DNA of 64,000 nt from an uncultured Lachnospiraceae bacterium (GTDB lineage Bacteria > Bacillota > Clostridia > Lachnospirales > Lachnospiraceae), in the NCBI GenBank assembly GCA_910577675.1, contig CAJTOR010000015.1:1-64000 (forward strand), written 5' to 3'. Shown piece after piece: positions 24,901-34,183 of the stretch. Below the pieces are notes generated by a model that was not told the DNA's origin, searched no databases, and saw only the letters and a program-made list of their open reading frames with translations. The first letter of the stretch is position 1, and every line of letters begins with the position of its first letter. The translations under genes were made by a program, and so were the position numbers.

Positions 24901-27900
24901 TACATAAATTCCTGGTAGACCTCCACCGGAATCCACGGCGTTCCAAGGGAAAAGCGGATCTCCTGTGCGGTCAGAGGGGCGGGCTGCACCTTCTTTAGTG
25001 CTTCCACGTTGCGGGCAAAACGCCCCGGTTCTTCCTCTGCTTTTAAGACGGCTTCTGCCAGCTTTTCTCTCACATGGCCGCTCAGGTATTCCCCGGCCGT
25101 CTGCCAGCCTGCATTCGGGTTGCCGCCATACAGCACGGGGTCTTGATAGATCTGGTCATCCAGTTCTGCAATGATTTCCTTTGTACTTGCCCGGCTTCCA
25201 TCCGGTTTCTGGTACAAGCCCGCCATATATCCCAGGTCAACCTTCCCTTTGACATTTAAGGATACTTTTAATGCCTCCCCCGCAGAAAACACCACGGCTG
25301 GCAGGCTTTTTTGGTGTATGGTTGCCTTGTAGAATACTGCGGTCTTGTCATATACCCCTTTTTCCTCTTTCCGCTCTTTTTCGATGGAACGCAGGAGCGG
25401 CGCGTTGGCATCCTGCGAAAAAGCGGTGACATTGGTTCTGGAATTTAGGTATCCGTACTCCGTCACAAAGCGGTCATAAACCCGGTTCAATTCTTCGATA
25501 TGGTATTTCAGGGCAGATTCATACTCATTTTTGCCCAGTACACTTTCCTTTTCATTCTGAAAATCAATCAAAGCCCGGAGCGATTTTGTGACCCCCACAA
25601 GCCCCCGGATACGACCCGCTTTCTTCCCTTCCATATCCTGCGGGTACATCCGGGAATGTTCCCGGTAATACAGTTTTCCATCCACCAGCGTATAGGAGAA
25701 GTTACGGACTGCCGGATCTGCCGGGATGCTTTGCCTCTCCCTGCCAGTTGCAGTGTGGGCTTCTTCCCCCGACTCCGGTTCATGGTACTTCCCTTTCAGA
25801 CAGGAAACTGCCTCCCCCAGCCGCTTATGGAGATCATCACCGGGGATCGGATGGCAGGCAGTGGCTTTCTCATTGCCGTACACCCTTTCATCAAATACTA
25901 TCTCCCCCAATACCATTTCCGGGTGGTCGATAAAGTAACGGTTCATCGGGATGCCATCTATATTTTCTTCAATGAACAGCCACGGGCTGTTTTTTTCATC
26001 CGGTACGATTTCCCATTCCCGTTTTTGCAAAAACAGGATATCCGTTGTGGTTTCAGTTCCTGCCACCTGCTGGAAGGCATTGTTTGGCAGGCGGATTGCT
26101 CCGATCAGTTCCGCCCTCTGCGCAAGGTATTTCCGGTTCGTGGGGTTCGCCTTGTCCATTGTGTATTTCGAGGTGATGGCGGCAAGGATTCCACCCGGTC
26201 GCAGCTTGTCCAGGGATTTTGCTAGGAAATAATCGTGGATGCGGAAGTTATAACGGTTGTACTTCGGGTCGTTTACCCGGATGGCGTTGAATGGGATGTT
26301 GCCGATTACAATATCAAAGAACTGGTTGGGGTAGTCCGTTGTTTCAAAGCCTGTGATCTGGATGTCCGCTTCCGGGTAGAGTTGTCTTGCAATATTGCCG
26401 GAAACTGGCTCAATCTCCACCCCGTACAGCCTAGAATTTCCCATGCTTTCCGGCAGGACGGAGAAAAAATTTCCGGTTCCCATCGCAGGATCTAGGATGT
26501 TGCCGCCGTGGAAGCCAAACCGTCCAAGCGCGTCATAGATATGTTGGATGATGCCCTGCTCTGTGTAATAGGCGGTCAGGGTGCTTTCCTGTGCTGCGGC
26601 AAACTCCTCCTCGGTCAGCAGGTTTTTGATTTCCCCATACTGGCTTTCCCATCCGAGCCTGCCCGGTGTCAGGGCATTCGCAAGACCGCCCCAGCCAACG
26701 AATTTCGCAAGGGTGGTCTGCTCCTCTGCCGTTGCCATACGGTTTTGCGCCTGTAGTTCCTTTAACAGGCGGATTGCTGCAATGTTGTTCTGGCATTTGG
26801 TTTTTGCGCCGCCATCATAAAGGTGGTGGTCTTCGGAAAAATGATAGTTTGGGTTAGTTGCAGTGGGCTGTACCACTGGGTATTGGCTCTGGGGCGGTTT
26901 GGTGGTGGCACTTAGTAAGGCTTGTCCATCTATCTCCTGTGCATTTTCCTTTTCCTCTGGATGGGCTGCACGATCTGGTACTGTTTCCATATATGGTATT
27001 GCCACTCCATCCAACATTCCTTCCGTGTCCAACATGGCATCGCTGTCCGCACGGGTGTTATCCCCATCATCCTCCCCTATCCCCAGTTCAAACAGGGAAA
27101 GCTGTTCCCCCTCCGGTCTTTCCCGCCCCGGTAACTTCCCGTCAGGGTAATATTTCCCATTCTGCTTCAGTTCTGCTTTCTCCTCCCCGGAAAGGTACAT
27201 ATCCTTTTGAATCAGTTCCATGATCCGTTTTTCTACCTGCTTCCAAGTGAGGTGTTCCTGTATCTCCATCCCATTTTCGGAGTAATCAATTTCAAAGCCG
27301 GAGGTATCGTACATGATCCGGATATGCCCGCCATTGTCCAAACTGGAAGCCAAACCACCAATTCCATACTCTTTTTTTAGTATGTCAGTGCGGTCTTTCG
27401 GGGAAGCCAAAGTGGTCATTGCTTCATAAATCCTTTGCTTCCCACCCTGGTAAGCGGTTTGCTTTGACAGATAATAATCGATGATATCCTGCGGGTTTGG
27501 TGTCCCCATTGGCAGGCTGGCATTCCCCTGCCTGGCATCCCGTTCGCTTTCTCTCCCTGCGCTTTTCTCGTCCACACTTTTGGGGACTATATTTTTTTCA
27601 CCTGCCACTTCCTTGCTTACGTTTTCCGTTTCATTGTTCCCTTGCTCTGCGTTTTCTTCTCCCTCATCCTTAACAGGCAATGCTTGGCTTTCCCCCTGTT
27701 TCTCCTGCCCTTCCGTTTGTTTCCCCATTTCGGGATATGGATAGCTCCCATCCCGAATTAACTGTTCCACCCGTTTCGAAAGCTTCTCATAAGTGTAGGA
27801 ATTACTGCTTTTCCCCTCTTGGATGGTCAATTTTTCTCCATCTGCTATAGTCCGCAGGCTGTACTCCCCACTTTTTGTGGTATAGTTTCTGTCCATCCCC

Positions 27901-29426
27901 CGGTAAAAGAGCCGCAGGACGTGCGCCCTCAGTTCCGGGTCATCATTTTTTTGGTAAAATTCCGCAATTTCTTTCAGCCATTCCGCTGCATCCGGTGTCA
28001 GATCGTCCGCACATAACACCGAATCCACAAGGGCATTGTTTTCCACCGCTTCCAGTGTCTGTACCGCTGGTTTTGGCGTTCCGTTGTTTCCTGCCCCTTT
28101 TTCTTCCCCCTGTTCTAATTTTTCGGGAATCGCTTCCTCTTTCACTGGTGTTTCCTGCCCCGGTTCCGTGGTTATTTCGCCTGTTGTCTGGTTCTGTGTC
28201 CTTGGCGGAACAACAAAAAAACCGCCCGCAGACGGTTTCTTCTCATCTGCGGACGGTTGTGTAACCTGCCCCGATTGCGGTATTACCTGATCTTTAGCAC
28301 CACTTCGTTTGTCACGGTTTCCTCCGCTTCCCTCATAATCATGGCGAGATGCCCCACCCGCTCCATCGTGTCCTCCGTTTCCGGCATCGGCTGTGTTATC
28401 AGAAACTGCTGTAGCAACTCCTCCTTCCGCTTCTCCGCCTCCCGGTTGACCTGCTGGATCATTTCGTTTATCTTCCCCTGCGCCACCAGTTCGGAAAGGC
28501 GGTGCGGGTGTTTTTCCATCATATACTCCTTCCACAGACTGCCGAACCTGCCCACTGGCATTCGGTCGCTCTGTGCGTCCGTGGAAATCTGAAGTTCGGG
28601 GTACATCATCCCGTCCCTGCCCGGTTGGTAAATAAGGTTCATCAACGGTTCTGTCCTCATAATCTTTGCTCCTTTCGTCTTTGATGTCCTGGATTTCCTG
28701 GTAGACCTCCCTTAAAATCGGTCTTGCGATGGAAACGGTGCAATTCCCTAATGCCATGAAAAGCGGGGGGCTGTTGTAGTTACGGATGTTTTCAAAACTC
28801 TTATCGTCAAACTGTTCTGTTGGGAGGCCACATTTTGAAAATACAACATAGGCAACACTTTCTTCCACAAGGGCGGAAAACTCTGCTTTCACTGCCGCTG
28901 TTGGCATCCCGTAAAGCGGGCTGCCCTCGTCCGTCACCTGAAAGTCCTCTAAGTAGGCCGGCAGTATCTCCCTCACACGCTGTCCTGCCATCTGGTACAG
29001 GCATTCTTCCATGCTGACCGCTGGGAGGCCGTACTTCCTACGGAATCTCATCAGGATTTCCGGGCGATACTGCTCCTCCAGTTCCCAGAGGTATCTCTGG
29101 AGGTTGCGGTAAGACTGGACGCTCCCGTTCGTATCAAGGAAATCAAACAGGTACTTGATACTCGCGTTCGGGTTCTCCATGTCAATCACGGCAATACTTT
29201 TTGCCCCACGGTTGATACTGCGGCCAATGCGCCTATCGTGCCATTCGTCAAACGTCCCAAGCTGCGTGGCGTTTGGCCTCTGCGCATAGATCAACACTGC
29301 ATTATCAAACGAACGCTTGTAAAACCTTGCGACACAGGACAGAAGCCCCTTCCATTCCCCCGGTGTTTTTGTGTATTCCTGCACCGACGCTGCATAAAGG
29401 TCGGCCAGTCTGGTCACTCTGTTCAA
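21918..29426 (-). CDS. Giant methylase-helicase fusion of conjugative elements
   Basis: The 2502-residue protein starts at TTG 29426 behind ggggg. An ArdC-like N-terminal segment (about 1-120) holds FYKRSFDNAVLIYAQRPNA. A long low-complexity linker follows (about 270-900), with two LPD-type segments around 490-560 and 640-760. The adenine methylase part has ILDPAMGTGNFF (about 972) and DIVIGNIPF (about 1038), where the usual (D/N)PP(Y/F) is Asn-Ile-Pro-Phe. The SNF2-type helicase has AHEVGAGKT (about 1677), DEAH (about 1848), LTGTPVSN (about 1897) and QRNGRILRQG (about 2180). Similar giant genes occur in Tn1549-like elements. Roles in DNA protection or in processing of transferred DNA are inferred. 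Confidence 0.9.
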   Translation of the reverse strand: MNRVTRLADLYAASVQEYTKTPGEWKGLLSCVARFYKRSFDNAVLIYAQRPNATQLGTFDEWHDRRIGRSINRGAKSIAVIDMENPNASIKYLFDFLDTNGSVQSYRNLQRYLWELEEQYRPEILMRFRRKYGLPAVSMEECLYQMAGQRVREILPAYLEDFQVTDEGSPLYGMPTAAVKAEFSALVEESVAYVVFSKCGLPTEQFDDKSFENIRNYNSPPLFMALGNCTVSIARPILREVYQEIQDIKDERSKDYEDRTVDEPYLPTGQGRDDVPRTSDFHGRTERPNASGQVRQSVEGVYDGKTPAPPFRTGGAGEDKRNDPAGQPGGGEAEGGVATAVSDNTADAGNGGHDGAGGASRHDYEGSGGNRDKRSGAKDQVIPQSGQVTQPSADEKKPSAGGFFVVPPRTQNQTTGEITTEPGQETPVKEEAIPEKLEQGEEKGAGNNGTPKPAVQTLEAVENNALVDSVLCADDLTPDAAEWLKEIAEFYQKNDDPELRAHVLRLFYRGMDRNYTTKSGEYSLRTIADGEKLTIQEGKSSNSYTYEKLSKRVEQLIRDGSYPYPEMGKQTEGQEKQGESQALPVKDEGEENAEQGNNETENVSKEVAGEKNIVPKSVDEKSAGRESERDARQGNASLPMGTPNPQDIIDYYLSKQTAYQGGKQRIYEAMTTLASPKDRTDILKKEYGIGGLASSLDNGGHIRIMYDTSGFEIDYSENGMEIQEHLTWKQVEKRIMELIQKDMYLSGEEKAELKQNGKYYPDGKLPGRERPEGEQLSLFELGIGEDDGDNTRADSDAMLDTEGMLDGVAIPYMETVPDRAAHPEEKENAQEIDGQALLSATTKPPQSQYPVVQPTATNPNYHFSEDHHLYDGGAKTKCQNNIAAIRLLKELQAQNRMATAEEQTTLAKFVGWGGLANALTPGRLGWESQYGEIKNLLTEEEFAAAQESTLTAYYTEQGIIQHIYDALGRFGFHGGNILDPAMGTGNFFSVLPESMGNSRLYGVEIEPVSGNIARQLYPEADIQITGFETTDYPNQFFDIVIGNIPFNAIRVNDPKYNRYNFRIHDYFLAKSLDKLRPGGILAAITSKYTMDKANPTNRKYLAQRAELIGAIRLPNNAFQQVAGTETTTDILFLQKREWEIVPDEKNSPWLFIEENIDGIPMNRYFIDHPEMVLGEIVFDERVYGNEKATACHPIPGDDLHKRLGEAVSCLKGKYHEPESGEEAHTATGRERQSIPADPAVRNFSYTLVDGKLYYREHSRMYPQDMEGKKAGRIRGLVGVTKSLRALIDFQNEKESVLGKNEYESALKYHIEELNRVYDRFVTEYGYLNSRTNVTAFSQDANAPLLRSIEKERKEEKGVYDKTAVFYKATIHQKSLPAVVFSAGEALKVSLNVKGKVDLGYMAGLYQKPDGSRASTKEIIAELDDQIYQDPVLYGGNPNAGWQTAGEYLSGHVREKLAEAVLKAEEEPGRFARNVEALKKVQPAPLTAQEIRFSLGTPWIPVEVYQEFMYETFQTRMKNQWSSHATAIEYSKYSGAYFITNKGNEGDSLRATTVYGTGRINAYEILEASLNLRFVEVRDKVKYTDPATGEVKEKYVLNKKETILAREKQAQIKAEFEKWLFSDPQRGERMVRLYNDRFNNIRPREYDGSDLVLPDLAGDIKLRKHQLDVVAHGLYGEGNLLMAHEVGAGKTYAAIVLAHEMKRLGKANKPLIAVPNHLVGQWSDAYMELYPNANLLVAAKRDFEKQNRRRFVSRIATGDYDCIIMAHSSFELIGLSREWQLAAMQTEMDAVTKGIYEQKNRAGENWSLKQMKIFKKNLQTRIDKLFSEEKKDDTINFEELGVDALIVDEAHAYKNNFSYTKMRNVAGISSQGSQRAMDMHQKCQYINEISNGRNVIYLTGTPVSNSMAELYVMQKTLQPQELERRGLLMFDEWAATFGKVTSSLEIKPEGNGYQMKNRFAQFHNLPELMGMFAMVADIKTADMLNLPTPKLKTGAPQVIKSVCTPDQKRIVMELAERAEAIRNGSVDSSEDNFLKLTNEARLLSTDPRAIDPNLPDDPDTKLNLCAKNVAGIYKETAEKQLTQLIFCDQGTPKYDGSFNFYEAMKKALVGYGVTEAEVAFIHNAKTDLQREQLFEKVRSGEIRILMGSTEKMGTGMNVQQKLIALHHLDVPWRPSDLIQRNGRILRQGNENEEVSIYNYITENTFDAYLWQILEQKQRYISQIMTGRSALRTCEDMDETVLQYAQFKAMAASDPRVKEKMETDNEIGRLMILKSSWKTGQIELSKKISKYPEQMERKEKWINILRKDLETYRANKPEEFRMVVGGREYTERAKAAEHFLICTRRLGVETGASMEVGSYAGFSVRLVRKFRDDVEIQLCGKGVYQADCGESELGNITRIVNLAERLTERLEDQKAELENLKLQMETAKREYGKPFPEEERLLELQKKKVQLDLALEFKDGGEDMVASGEDGEDNQGRNHRKPLVSSQEAKMEQDETEGEMIELG

Positions 29427-29572
29427 GCCATCACCCCCGTTTCTTGGTTTTGTTTTTTATTTTTGTCGGGCGCACAGGATCTTGGAAGAAAGGGGTTCCT
29501 ATCCCATTGCCCAAAAGCCTTTTGTCTGCCGCCTGCTAGACTGTCCTGTGCGCTCCTGATTTTTTCTTGTTT

Positions 29573-30664
29573 TTATTCCGCTTCTAGGTTTCCCTCGGAA
29601 ATCTTTCCCGTGTCCTGGCTGCTAAAATAAAATTCCAACGCCCGGTCAATAGTTTCCTCAATCTCCTTTGTACTCTGCCCGGTGGTAAAATACTTGGTGA
29701 TCACAGCAGGTCTGACCTTGAAGGGTTGTGGTCGGTCGCCCTTCGGTTTCCTTGTTTTCTCGCCGGAAAGGATCTGTACCAGTGCGGTGTCCGTCAGTTT
29801 CCCGGTTTCGTAATAATTGCGGAGCAGTTCTGCTTTTTTCATGTCCAGCTTATAACCATCCGTTGCCATAAGTTCTGCAACCCGCTGTTGTTTTTCAGCA
29901 TCCTCCACAAAGGACAGGTCATAGGCAGCAAGGAAGGCAATTTCCCCGGTATCCACCTTATCTATAAGCGATGTAATAAGTTTGGAGATACGGATATATT
30001 TTGCCACTTTATCCCTCGAAAGCCCGTATTCTTGTCCAATTTTTTCATCTGCCCGCAACTTCGTCTGAAGTTCAGACGAAGTTGAATTTTCCCTTAATTC
30101 ATGCGGGTTTAGGAACATTTCAATCTCGGTCAAAAGATCATTTCTCCTGCCCTGTGATTTCAATGCTTCATAATGCTGTGCCAGACAATATGCCCGCTCC
30201 GAATGGCTCATATCTGCAAAGGAACGCTGCCGTAAGTTTGTTTCCGTTACAATCAGCACTGCCTCGTCCTGTGTCAGCCCTTCCCGGACAATCACCGGGC
30301 CTTTCGTCAGCCCCGCAAGCATGGCGGCATTGCGGCGGTTATGCCCGCTCAGAATCAGATATTTCCCATCCTCCGTATGCCAGAGGATGATTGGGAGCAG
30401 GATGCCAAACTGCCGGATGCTTTCCACCATGTCTTCAAGCTGCTGCCCCTCATACAGTTTGAACTTGTGTTCCGGGAACGGTTCCATCTGTGAGAAATCC
30501 ATTTCCAGGATGCCGCCATGCCCTAACGTAGCATTCTGGGCAGGCATAGATTCTAAGCCAGGAGAAGTTTTGTAGGGTGATATGGGTTCATTTTCCTCCC
30601 CCTGTTCGAAATTCAGCATATCGTTGAAATCCTCCAGGCTGACCTTTGGTCTACCCAACTGCAC
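29573..30664 (-). CDS. parB: ParB/RepB-type partition protein
   Basis: The 363-residue protein has a ParB nuclease-like domain (about 60-155) with the family motif LSGHNRRNAAM and the box GILLPIILW. Next come a helix-turn-helix region (YGLSRDKVAKYIRISKLI) and a C-terminal tail. It would bind centromere-like sites to help keep the excised or circular element. The start is GTG 30664, overlapping the parA stop by 14 nt, so translation is coupled. No clear parS palindrome was found nearby. Confidence 0.85.
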   Translation of the reverse strand: MQLGRPKVSLEDFNDMLNFEQGEENEPISPYKTSPGLESMPAQNATLGHGGILEMDFSQMEPFPEHKFKLYEGQQLEDMVESIRQFGILLPIILWHTEDGKYLILSGHNRRNAAMLAGLTKGPVIVREGLTQDEAVLIVTETNLRQRSFADMSHSERAYCLAQHYEALKSQGRRNDLLTEIEMFLNPHELRENSTSSELQTKLRADEKIGQEYGLSRDKVAKYIRISKLITSLIDKVDTGEIAFLAAYDLSFVEDAEKQQRVAELMATDGYKLDMKKAELLRNYYETGKLTDTALVQILSGEKTRKPKGDRPQPFKVRPAVITKYFTTGQSTKEIEETIDRALEFYFSSQDTGKISEGNLEAE

Positions 30665-31472
30665 GCACCCCCTTCCCGTCCACTGTGGTTTCTGCCCCTA
30701 AAAGCTCGTCCACAAATTTTTCATACGCAACCGCCGCCGGGTTATTTGGCATATACTCACAGATTGTTTTATGGTACAGCACAGCCTCCGCCACCTTGAT
30801 AGAGCGCGGGATATGTGTCTGGAAGATTGGGACAGTCCCGGCAAATCCCTGTTCAATCAGCCCCCGCACCTGCGCCGACACAATCGTATTCGGCGAATCC
30901 ATCGTGATCAGGATGCCTTCAATCCGCAGCTTATGGTTGCTGTTTCTGCGAATAATTTGGTAATGTTTCAGCAGTTCCGCCAGCCCCTGCGTGGACAGTA
31001 GTTCCGCCTGTGTTGGAACAACAATGCTGTCCGCGCACATCATTACATTGATCATCGGCGTTCCCATCTGTGGCATACAGTCAATGATGATGTATTGATA
31101 TCTGTCCCGGATGATATCCACATACTGCGTCAGTATCCGCTCCCGGAAATCAACGTTGCACAGGTTGCGCTCCAACGTGAAAAGCTGTGAGTTGGATGGA
31201 ACTACTTCCACACCGCTTTCATGCTTTAAGATATAGCTGTCCGGTTCCGGTAACGGTTCTTCCTCGATCACCATACGCAGCAATGTGTTGATTGTTATTT
31301 CTAATTTGTTGGTGTTTTTCACACCATAGATAATACTGGAATGCCCTTGTCCGTCAAAATCAATTAGGCAGGTTTTCTTCCCCCGCTTTGCAAGCAGGTA
31401 GGCAAGGGTCGTGGCGGTGGCGGATTTCCCAACGCCGCCCTTCTCGTTCATGATGGCTATGATTTTTGCCAT
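30651..31472 (-). CDS. parA: ParA-family partition ATPase
   Basis: The 273-residue protein has the deviant Walker A KGGVGKSAT (about 11-19), Walker A' with CLIDFDGQGHSS, and Walker B YIIIDCMPQMG. It is the first gene of the element operon and lies closest to the element's right end. With ParB it would segregate the circular form or stabilise the element. A good ribosome site (gaaaggag) precedes ATG 31472. No unusual residue is seen. Confidence 0.9.
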   Translation of the reverse strand: MAKIIAIMNEKGGVGKSATATTLAYLLAKRGKKTCLIDFDGQGHSSIIYGVKNTNKLEITINTLLRMVIEEEPLPEPDSYILKHESGVEVVPSNSQLFTLERNLCNVDFRERILTQYVDIIRDRYQYIIIDCMPQMGTPMINVMMCADSIVVPTQAELLSTQGLAELLKHYQIIRRNSNHKLRIEGILITMDSPNTIVSAQVRGLIEQGFAGTVPIFQTHIPRSIKVAEAVLYHKTICEYMPNNPAAVAYEKFVDELLGAETTVDGKGVRAVG

Positions 31473-31896
31473 TCGTTGTTCTCCTTTCGCAACTTATGTC
31501 TGAGTCATCATTTTTACACTCTGTGGAAAGCAAACATTACTTTTCATAAGTAGCCAATCCTATCAAATCTATAATTCGATAGAATATCCAACATTTTCCC
31601 TTGGGTAATCGGGTTTGGATAAATAGGGTAAAGAAAAATCAGATCCGACATAACAACATAGAACAATACTAGAATGAAACAGAGAATCAAACAATCTGAG
31701 AATGCTTCCTTAGAATTTTTAATATTCCCCACAGACGAAAGCTGTCTATAATGCCTGATGTTATTTTAATGTCAAGTATTCTGATTTTTCCATCCACGAT
31801 GTGGAAATTTAAAAATTCCCACCTTTTTTTCACCGTTTTCACGGTATTTTTTCTTGGACGAAATCAGTGGAACCCATTGATTTTACTGGTTTCTCA
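31473..31896. other. Right-end region of the integrative element
   Basis: The 424 bp between parA and the subtilase gene hold no supported gene. There is a hairpin with a T tract (31801-31830) and imperfect inverted copies of a TGTCAAGT motif at 31762-31784 and 31892-31915. Element backbone lies on one side and chromosomal genes on the other, so the attachment site or a terminal recombinase site should be here. The exact junction cannot be fixed without the other end. Confidence 0.5.
31801..31830 (+). terminator. Hairpin with T tract
   Basis: GTGGAAATTT and AAATTCCCAC pair at 9 of 10 positions around two bases and are followed by seven T residues on the plus strand. No plus-strand gene precedes it; it may insulate the element end. 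Confidence 0.5.
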
Positions 31897-33612
31897 CTAA
31901 CTTGACACTATAATACCACAATCCCCCACCTGACTATTCGGATACTCCCTAAAACCCGCAAGCCTACCCGCCCCCCTCCTCAAAAACGCCTTCACCTTCT
32001 CCCCATACAAATACGCATCATTTCCCTCCACAATCCCCCACTGCATCATAAGTGCAGCCGCCCCCGTAACAAACGGCGCAGCCATTGAAGTGCCCGTCTT
32101 TAAACTGTACCCGCCCCCCGGTGCCGCCGTCAGAATATCCACCCCCGGCGCAACCAGATCCGGCTTTTCCTGCCTTGTCCCAACCGCAAAACCCCGGCCG
32201 GAAAAATATGCATAGCTTCCCGTTCCGGAATCATATGCCCCCACGGAGATCACACCTGCTGCCGTTGAGGGGATTGTGAGTGTCGTTTCCGGCGTGCCGC
32301 GCAAAAAACCGGTTTCCCTTGCCAGTGCCCCGCTGCCCGGAAGCCAAAGGCGGTACTCCCCCGACACAATGCGGATTGGTGTAAGTACAAGCCTCCAGGT
32401 ACCCCCCGCAATTGTACCCGCAGTTGGAATAAACGCAAAATAAATCTCCTGATTAACGGAATATGGTTTTGGCTCCCCGTAATAAATTGCCACCTGTGTC
32501 CGGTCAAGAAGTGCCTGGCGCACCTGTCCCGGCCGCACGCTCCCGCTGCCCTCCCGCAAAGTTTCCCGCTCCCCGTTTGGCGCGATTAGCTCAATCAAAA
32601 ACTCATCTGTAAAATTTTTCCATAACTGTAGAGTAAGCGAGCGCTCCCCCGGGTCAACCGCAAACTCCGCGACCCCCGCCCCGCCGCTTAAATTCCCCGA
32701 CGCATGACCCCTCGCAGCCCCCTCGTTTCCCGTGCCTGCAATAATGCAGTTTCTCCCGAAATTCGATATTTCATTGATATATTGCTCCAGGAGCGATGTC
32801 CCGTCATGCGCACCGTAATTGTTGCCAAAACTTAAATTGATCGCGATTGGCACACGCCTGTCAGCCGCTTCCCGCACCAGAAAATCAAGCGCCGTCATCA
32901 GGTTGGTTGTGCGCGGAAAAGAATTGCCCACGGAATTTCCAAGCTTTACAACCATCAGGTCACTCTCATACGCTACCCCGCGGTACCTCCCGCCAGATGC
33001 TGCGCCGTTGCCTGCCGCAATGCCTGCCACCGCGGTTCCATGCCCGGAAATATCCGTTGCGGGCACAATGGAAAGCCGCTCGGGGATACTGCCTGCCTTC
33101 AGTGCCCGGTCAATCTCCTCCCTTGTGTAGATCTTAGCCGCCGTCTGATCCCAATATAATTCGATGCGTGTTGTCCCGTCCGAATTCCTAAAATCCGGAT
33201 GTGCGTAGTCGATTCCGGAATCTACAATCCCCACCACTATGCCCCTCCCGGAAAGTGTGACAGACCCGAAATTTCCCGCGGTCCTGACAGGCAGGCAGGA
33301 TGCTGCCACCGCGTCCTCCAACTCAAAAAACAGCCGGTTCGGTTTTTCTGCAAACTCGATCTCCGGCTGTGAAAGAAGCTCTTCTATTTTGTCCTGCGCA
33401 ATCGTTACGACCGCATAATAATTGATTAGCAAGACAGCTTCAAAGCCAAGCCGTCCTGCCAGACCATTTAAGTCACCATTGTATTTAACAATCAGTTCCC
33501 AGCGTTTTGTCGCCGCATCATATCCTGTATTCAGGGAATTTGAAGCCTGTCTTTGAGCTTCCGGGAGGGAAACCGCCAGATTTAGGGAATTATCCGCCTT
33601 GCCGCTCTCCAT
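31897..33612 (-). CDS. S8 subtilisin-like protease (Csp-like)
   Basis: The start is ATG 33612 behind ggagg; an upstream ATG at 33726 has no site. The 571-residue protease has the full triad: Asp131 in VGIVDSGIDYAHPDF, His191 in SGHGTAVAG and Ser509 in TGTSMAAPFV. There is no signal peptide, and the ~90-residue N-terminal region resembles the prodomain of Csp-type and related clostridial subtilases. The last residues read YPNSQVGDCGIIVSS, while relatives usually continue with a Gly-Tyr-Gly type tail; the final codons run into the element-end motif. The 3' end was probably replaced when the element inserted. Activity may survive since the loss is terminal. Confidence 0.85.
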   Translation of the reverse strand: MESGKADNSLNLAVSLPEAQRQASNSLNTGYDAATKRWELIVKYNGDLNGLAGRLGFEAVLLINYYAVVTIAQDKIEELLSQPEIEFAEKPNRLFFELEDAVAASCLPVRTAGNFGSVTLSGRGIVVGIVDSGIDYAHPDFRNSDGTTRIELYWDQTAAKIYTREEIDRALKAGSIPERLSIVPATDISGHGTAVAGIAAGNGAASGGRYRGVAYESDLMVVKLGNSVGNSFPRTTNLMTALDFLVREAADRRVPIAINLSFGNNYGAHDGTSLLEQYINEISNFGRNCIIAGTGNEGAARGHASGNLSGGAGVAEFAVDPGERSLTLQLWKNFTDEFLIELIAPNGERETLREGSGSVRPGQVRQALLDRTQVAIYYGEPKPYSVNQEIYFAFIPTAGTIAGGTWRLVLTPIRIVSGEYRLWLPGSGALARETGFLRGTPETTLTIPSTAAGVISVGAYDSGTGSYAYFSGRGFAVGTRQEKPDLVAPGVDILTAAPGGGYSLKTGTSMAAPFVTGAAALMMQWGIVEGNDAYLYGEKVKAFLRRGAGRLAGFREYPNSQVGDCGIIVSS

Positions 33613-33709
33613 GCTGCCTCCAGCCTGTATTTTAAGGCATTTACTGTGAATTCCCTTTATTCTATGCGGCGGAGGAAGCAAAATATTCCATACCCCAAAA
33701 AGCAAAAAA

Positions 33710-34063
33710 TTATTCCACCGCCTCAAGCAGTTCCTGCGGTTTAAACGGCTTCTTAATATACCCGTCCGCCCTTAACTCCTTTATGGCACCGCTCACTTCC
33801 GATTCCTCATTTCCCGTCAAAAAGAGTACCCGCATCTCTTTGCCAAGCCCCTCCCCGCGAATTTGCCTGAGCGTTTCAATCCCGTTTTTGCCCGGCATCT
33901 CCACATCCAAAAGCAGCACATCAAATGTATCCTTGCGCAGCATCTCTATTCCCGCATCCCCGCAATCCACGGCTTCCACCTCATGCTGCCCCTTTTTTAA
34001 CATCATCCCCGCAAGTTTGCGGTTCATCGCGTCATCGTCCACGATCAGTATTTTTTTGCCCAT
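33710..34063 (-). CDS. Single-domain response regulator (CheY-like)
   Basis: The 117-residue protein is a receiver domain only: DDD near the N-terminus (9-11), phospho-acceptor Asp53 in LLLDVEMPG, Thr in FLTGNEE and Lys in YIKKPF. With no output domain it must act through a partner, for example in a phosphorelay. No kinase is adjacent. It is 97 bp upstream of the subtilase gene and may share its transcript. The start ATG 34063 has gaaaggag upstream. Confidence 0.9.
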   Translation of the reverse strand: MGKKILIVDDDAMNRKLAGMMLKKGQHEVEAVDCGDAGIEMLRKDTFDVLLLDVEMPGKNGIETLRQIRGEGLGKEMRVLFLTGNEESEVSGAIKELRADGYIKKPFKPQELLEAVE

Positions 34064-34183
34064 CGGTAGCTCCTTTCCCCAATCTGCCCAATTTGTTTTT
34101 GGAAAAATCCTTTAATCTCTTTCCATTATTTTAACTTATCGTAATGGCGCTGTCAATGTGTCGGAGAAAAGAATCATTTCTTA

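Noticed and set aside
28200..28660. Overlapping frame with a coiled helical protein inside the methylase-helicase gene
   Set aside because: It lies in the low-complexity linker of the giant gene, where shadow frames stay open; no start signal.
31544..31732. 62-residue minus-strand ORF with a hydrophobic centre beside the element end
   Set aside because: It starts at GTG without a ribosome site and lies in low-complexity AT-rich DNA; no family signal.
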